Shown one piece after another: positions 6,666 to 9,655 of a stretch of DNA of 9,655 nt. The position numbers were made by a program, and so were the translations under genes. Source of the DNA: an uncultured Clostridia bacterium (GTDB lineage Bacteria > Bacillota > Clostridia > Oscillospirales > Ruminococcaceae); contig CAMEPN010000035.1 in assembly GCA_945931735.1 (NCBI GenBank), positions 1-9,655 on the forward strand, written 5' to 3'. The notes below the pieces were generated by a model. It did no database searches. It worked only from the letters and a program-made list of their open reading frames with translations, and was not told where the DNA came from. Position 1 is the stretch's first letter; every line of letters starts with the position of its first letter.

Positions 6666-7751
6666 TCAGAATTTTGTCGGATTTGCCGCAAGATATTTCT
6701 TTACCATAAGCGCGATCTTGAAGATTATCGCGTGGTCAAATTCGCGCAGGTCAAGCCCTGTGAGCTTCTTTATCTTGTCCAGGCGGTAAACCAGCGTGTT
6801 TCTGTGTACAAAGAGCTTTCTCGAGGTTTCGGAAACGTTGAGGCTGTTCTCGAAGAATTTCTGTATGGTGAACAGCGTTTCGTGGTCGAGCGACTCGATA
6901 GAGTTCTTCTTGAAAACCTCCTTGAGGAACGTTTCGCACAGCGTCGTCGGCAGGTGATAGATAAGCCTTGCGATGCCGAGGTTGTCGTAGGACACTATGT
7001 TCTTGTCGGTGTCGAATACCTTTCCGACCTCGAGGGCGGTCTGCGCCTCCTTGAACGAGCGCGCGAGGTCCTTTACGCCGACAACTGGCGTTCCTATTCC
7101 GACGTTTACCTTGGTGAAGAACTCGCTGGACAGCGTGTCGGAAATGCTGCGCGCGAGCTTTTCGAGGTCCTTTACCTCGATGGTGTTCTTAACTTCCTTG
7201 ACAAGCACGATGTCGTTTTCGGTTATGTTGAACACGAAATCCTTGTTCTTGTCGGGGAAGAGGTTCTGTATAACGTCATACGCGGAAACGTCGTTCGACG
7301 AGATGACGCTGATGAGGAAAACGACCCTGCTTATGTCGCCGTTGAAATGCAGCTCGCGCGCCTTGAGCGTTATATCGCCCGGGAGCACGTTGTCGAGGAT
7401 TATGTTCTTGACGAAGTTGTTGCGGTCGTATTTCTCGTCGTAATACTGCTTTATGCTTGAAAGGGAGATAGAGATTATGCCCGCGTATTTTGCGGCAGGC
7501 TCGTCCGTTCCCTCTACGAAAACGGCATAGTCCGGCTTTACATGAACGCCGAACGGCTTATAGGTATAACCGTCGCGGATAAAGACCTCGTGCGAGTCGC
7601 CCAGCTCTATCGAGAAGAAATCATTCCCGCCGCCGACTCTTGTGAGGTCGCTGCAAGCGATGATCGTTCCGTTCTCGTCTATAACGCCGATAACTCTGTT
7701 CACCGTGTCCTTCATCTGATGTACGATCCCTTGGAATAGCCTGTTTGACAT
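6666..7751 (-). CDS. CdaR/PucR-family transcriptional regulator
   Basis: The 361-residue protein looks like a one-component regulator of the CdaR (sugar diacid) / PucR group. The N-terminal part (about 10-100) contains VNRVIGVIDENGTIIACSD, similar to the start of diacid-recognition or PAS-like sensing domains. The middle (about 140-250) resembles the GGDEF-like CdaR domain and ends in VNVGIGTPVVGVKDLARSFKEAQTALEVG (216-244), a typical stretch. The C-terminus (about 295-352) is the PucR-type helix-turn-helix: NVSETSRKLFVHRNTLVYRL (305-324) followed by DKIKKLTGLDLREFD. The ATG at 7751-7749 has GAGGT 8 bases upstream. No membrane segment is seen. The ligand is unknown, and nothing nearby handles sugar acids or purines, so the family name should not be read as its function. 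Its position ahead of ftsEX and divergent from metG suggests local targets, including itself; that is inference. Confidence 0.9.
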   Translation of the reverse strand: MSNRLFQGIVHQMKDTVNRVIGVIDENGTIIACSDLTRVGGGNDFFSIELGDSHEVFIRDGYTYKPFGVHVKPDYAVFVEGTDEPAAKYAGIISISLSSIKQYYDEKYDRNNFVKNIILDNVLPGDITLKARELHFNGDISRVVFLISVISSNDVSAYDVIQNLFPDKNKDFVFNITENDIVLVKEVKNTIEVKDLEKLARSISDTLSSEFFTKVNVGIGTPVVGVKDLARSFKEAQTALEVGKVFDTDKNIVSYDNLGIARLIYHLPTTLCETFLKEVFKKNSIESLDHETLFTIQKFFENSLNVSETSRKLFVHRNTLVYRLDKIKKLTGLDLREFDHAIIFKIALMVKKYLAANPTKF

Positions 7752-7786
7752 CTGCTTTACCTCTTTCTGATTATTTTATCCTCTGC

Positions 7787-7833
7787 TTTTGTGTACAGCA
7801 TGGCACAGCGCCTGTTTTGTGCAAAATGTACAG
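7787..7833. repeat. Repeated TTTTGTG / TGTACAG motifs in regulator leader
   Basis: TGTACAG occurs at 7792-7798 and 7827-7833, 35 bases apart, and TTTTGTG occurs at 7787-7793 and 7815-7821. A related TTGTACT lies at 7888-7894, over the proposed -10 box of the regulator gene. TGTACA is a perfect 6-base palindrome, so the pair could be protein-binding half-sites or sites. All lie in the untranslated leader of the regulator gene. Confidence 0.35.
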
Positions 7834-7886
7834 TATTAAACTGCGAAAGGGCACAATTTACCCAACGGCAATATAATGCTAATTCT

Positions 7887-7915
7887 ATTGTACTAAAAAA
7901 TCAAAAAAAAATCAA
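7887..7915 (-). promoter_or_regulatory. Candidate sigma-A promoter of the regulator gene
   Basis: On the minus strand TTGATT (7915-7910) and TACAAT (7892-7887) are spaced by exactly 17 bases; they match 4 of 6 and 5 of 6 consensus positions. Transcription would start near 7880 and leave a leader of about 130 bases before the ATG at 7751. The -35 lies inside one arm of the A/T-rich inverted repeat, so a protein bound there would block this promoter. Confidence 0.5.
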
Positions 7916-7956
7916 GTCTTTTTTATGTAATATGTAAAAGTTTCTTGATTTTTTTT
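7903..7956. repeat. A/T-rich inverted repeat between divergent promoters
   Basis: Arm 7904-7916 (eight A then TCAAG) is the exact reverse complement of arm 7944-7956 (CTTGA then eight T). The 27-base middle contains a further pairing CTTTT (7918-7922) with AAAAG (7936-7940). Read either way, the structure ends in a run of T (8 on the plus strand, 9 on the minus strand), so it has the form of a two-way intrinsic terminator. It lies between the -35 boxes of the regulator and metG promoters, and so may equally be an operator or a bent upstream-element region. Confidence 0.7.
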
Positions 7957-7963
7957 GCCACAC

Positions 7964-7992
7964 TTGAAAATCCGCGCGGAAAGTAATATAAT
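7964..7992 (+). promoter_or_regulatory. Strong sigma-A promoter of metG
   Basis: TTGAAA (7964-7969) and a perfect TATAAT (7987-7992) are spaced by exactly 17 bases. A second TATAAT overlaps at 7992-7997. Transcription should start near 7999-8003, giving a leader of about 70 bases before the metG ATG. The A/T-rich sequence upstream could act as an UP element. Confidence 0.82.
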
Positions 7993-8004
7993 ATAATAGC
8001 ATAA

Positions 8005-8030
8005 GTGTAGTTCCCCGAGCGGGTTTACAC
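8005..8030 (+). other. Small stem-loop at the 5' end of the metG leader
   Basis: GTGTAG (8005-8010) pairs with TTACAC (8025-8030) including one G-U pair, and CCC pairs with GGG inside around a GAGC loop. It would form right at the 5' end of the message. There is no T-tract behind it, so it looks like a 5' stability element rather than an attenuator. The leader is too short for a T-box and lacks its conserved sequence. Confidence 0.4.
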
Positions 8031-8072
8031 GGAGTTTTAATACAAAATGAAGAAAAAGAGGTAGATTATACA

Positions 8073-9655
8073 ATGTGTAATTGCGAAAAAGGAAAATATT
8101 ATATCACGACCCCTATTTACTATCCCTCGGGAAATCCCCATATAGGCCACTGCTACACAACGGTGGCGTGCGACAGCATAGCGCGCTTCAAGCGTATGCA
8201 GGGCTACGACGTAATGTTCCTCACGGGAACGGACGAGCACGGTCAGAAGATAGAGCTTAAGGCGGCGGAAAAGGGCGTAACTCCCAAGGAGTACGTTGAC
8301 GAGATCGTCGCGAATTTCAAGCGCCTTTGGGAAACCATGGGCATAAGCTACGACCGCTTCATCAGAACGACCGACGACTACCATGTAAAGGCTGTCCAGA
8401 AGATATTCAGAAAGCTATACGACAAGGGCTATATCTACAAGGGCGAGTACACCGGAAAATACTGCACCCCCTGCGAGAGCTTCTGGACGGAGAGCCAGCT
8501 TGTCGACGGCAAATGCCCCGACTGCGGCAGAGATGTTATCGACGCGCACGAGGAGGCTTACTTCCTCCGCCTGTCCGACTTTGCGGACAAGGTAGAGAAA
8601 TTCCTCACCGAAACGGATTATCTCCAGCCGAAGAGCCGCGTGAACGAGATGGTAAACAACTTCATCAAGCCCGGGCTTGAGGATCTCTGCGTATCCCGCA
8701 CGAGCTTCAAATGGGGCGTTCCCGTTGATTTCGACGAGGGGCACGTTGTTTATGTCTGGGTAGACGCGCTGTCGAACTATATCACCGCGCTCGGCTATGA
8801 CAACGACGAATACAATGACTTCGACAAATACTGGCCCGCAGACCTGCATATGACCGCGAAGGAGATAGTGCGCTTCCACTCTATCGTATGGCCGATCATT
8901 CTGATGATGCTCGACCTGCCGCTTCCTAAGCACCTTTACGGCCACGGCTGGATAAACTTCAACGGGCAGAAGATGTCCAAATCCCTCGGCAACGTCATCG
9001 ACCCGTTCGTGCTTGCGGAGCGCTACGGCGCGGACGCGGTGCGCTATCAGATACTGCGCGATATGCCCTACGGCTCCGACTGCAACTTCTCGAACGAAAT
9101 AATGATCGGCAGAATAAACACCGACCTCGCGAACGACTTCGGAAACCTTGTTTCGAGGACAGTCGCTATGGCTGACAAGTATTTCGGCGGCACTCTCCCC
9201 GAAACAAGGACGGAGGAGCCTATCGACGCCGAGCTTAAGGGCATGGCGGCGGCGCTGCGCGAAACGGTGGCTCCGCTTATCGACGACGTTCAACTGTCGG
9301 CTGCTCTCGCGGAGATATTCAAGGTAGTTTCCCGCGCGAACAAGTATATCGACGAAACGGCTCCGTGGATACTCGCAAAGGACGAGGCAAATATGCCGCG
9401 CCTTGCGACCGTGCTGTACAACCTGCTCGAAACAATAAGGATATGCTCTTCCCTGCTGTATCCGTTCATGCCGCAGACAATGCCCAAGGTTTGGGAGCAG
9501 ATAGGCGCGGAGAAGTCCGTTACGGAATACGATACTCTGGGGACATTCGGCGTACTTCCCGCGAACGTGACCGTTCATAAGGGAGAGGTTCTTTTCCCGA
9601 GAATCGACATTGACAAGGAGATTGTCAAGCGGGTATTCCGCCTGGCGCGGCAGCA
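8073..9655 (+). CDS. metG: Methionyl-tRNA synthetase, C-terminus cut by window edge
   Basis: MetRS charges tRNA-Met, both initiator and elongator, in the cytoplasm. The frame is open from ATG 8073 to the right edge, giving 527 codons plus two bases. Class I signatures are clear: PHIGH (22-26) and KMSKS (300-304). The zinc knuckle has four cysteines, C131/C134 (CTPC) and C148/C151 (CPDC). TGTDEHGQKI (57-66 region), VYVWVDALSNYI and FHSIVWPIILMML are typical of the catalytic core, and ICSSLLYPFMPQTMPKVW belongs to the helical anticodon-binding domain. The visible part ends soon after LFPRIDIDKEIVKRVF, so the C-terminal tRNA-binding domain found in many Firmicutes MetRS, if present, lies outside. 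The ribosome site GAGGT (8058-8062) is 10 bases upstream, slightly long. No upstream ATG is in frame without a stop. Confidence 0.96.
   Translation, partial: MCNCEKGKYYITTPIYYPSGNPHIGHCYTTVACDSIARFKRMQGYDVMFLTGTDEHGQKIELKAAEKGVTPKEYVDEIVANFKRLWETMGISYDRFIRTTDDYHVKAVQKIFRKLYDKGYIYKGEYTGKYCTPCESFWTESQLVDGKCPDCGRDVIDAHEEAYFLRLSDFADKVEKFLTETDYLQPKSRVNEMVNNFIKPGLEDLCVSRTSFKWGVPVDFDEGHVVYVWVDALSNYITALGYDNDEYNDFDKYWPADLHMTAKEIVRFHSIVWPIILMMLDLPLPKHLYGHGWINFNGQKMSKSLGNVIDPFVLAERYGADAVRYQILRDMPYGSDCNFSNEIMIGRINTDLANDFGNLVSRTVAMADKYFGGTLPETRTEEPIDAELKGMAAALRETVAPLIDDVQLSAALAEIFKVVSRANKYIDETAPWILAKDEANMPRLATVLYNLLETIRICSSLLYPFMPQTMPKVWEQIGAEKSVTEYDTLGTFGVLPANVTVHKGEVLFPRIDIDKEIVKRVFRLARQ

Noticed and set aside
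6615..7460. Plus-strand open frame of 281 codons
   Set aside because: It is antisense to the regulator gene, whose helix-turn-helix and intact frame are convincing. No ribosome site is seen at its start and the composition is shadow-like.
7752..8072. T-box or other known riboswitch upstream of metG or the regulator gene
   Set aside because: The metG leader is about 70 bases from the predicted start site, with no T-box sequence and no terminator hairpin. The regulator leader, about 130 bases, shows repeats but no riboswitch core that I recognise.
8037..8384. Minus-strand open frame of 115 codons ending at 8037
   Set aside because: It overlaps the 5' end of metG antisense, and its hydrophobic C-terminal stretch comes from the A/T-rich metG leader. 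No supporting ribosome site.
8415..9578. Minus-strand open frame of 387 codons
   Set aside because: It is fully antisense to the catalytic core of metG, which carries its signature motifs on the plus strand. The composition (many Val, Arg, His, Tyr) is that of a shadow frame.
1..9655. Mobile elements, CRISPR, tRNA or rRNA genes, toxin-antitoxin pairs, defence genes
   Set aside because: No transposase or integrase motif, spaced direct repeats, tRNA cloverleaf or small paired toxin genes were seen. Gene content is housekeeping and codon use looks uniform.

Overview
The window looks like chromosomal DNA from a Gram-positive anaerobe of the class Clostridia, most likely in the Oscillospirales/Ruminococcaceae range. 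The reasons are strong AGGAGG-type ribosome binding sites, roughly balanced base composition, a Firmicutes-style FtsE/FtsX pair without an outer-membrane context, and a zinc-knuckle MetRS and class II LysRS of bacterial type. The assignment to family is inference from gene content and style; no rRNA or other marker is present.

Layout, left to right. Positions 1-117 hold the 5' end of a membrane-protein gene on the minus strand, leaving the window. Divergent from it, 208-651 (+) encodes a small helical protein that resembles ferritin-like four-helix bundle (DUF2383-type) proteins. From 758 to 7751 everything is on the minus strand. In transcription order (high to low coordinates) it reads: a CdaR/PucR-type regulator (7751-6666), ftsE (6530-5844), ftsX (5857-4955, overlapping ftsE by 14 bases), an S41 C-terminal processing protease with a PDZ domain and a TTG start (4921-3719), greA (3660-3172), lysS (3168-1663, 3 bases after greA) and an unrecognised single-pass membrane protein (1549-758). 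From 8073 (+), divergent from the regulator, metG runs off the right edge with at least 527 codons.

How the genes fit together. FtsE/FtsX form the membrane ABC complex that controls cell-wall hydrolysis at division, and the secreted or membrane-tethered S41 protease directly behind it probably acts on envelope proteins in the same compartment. greA and lysS form a tight pair serving transcription elongation and tRNA charging. The regulator upstream of ftsE has a hairpin between it and ftsE, so it may be its own transcription unit. The 321-base gap between the regulator and metG holds two outward-facing sigma-A-type promoters flanking a long A/T-rich inverted repeat.

Most of the window is ordinary housekeeping DNA. 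I see no mobile element, CRISPR array, toxin-antitoxin pair or defence system. The points worth a second look are the A/T palindrome and repeated TGTACA motifs in the regulator/metG gap, a five-codon micro-ORF overlapping the metG ribosome binding site, a 13-bp palindrome without a T-tract behind the regulator gene, and the unknown membrane protein behind lysS.
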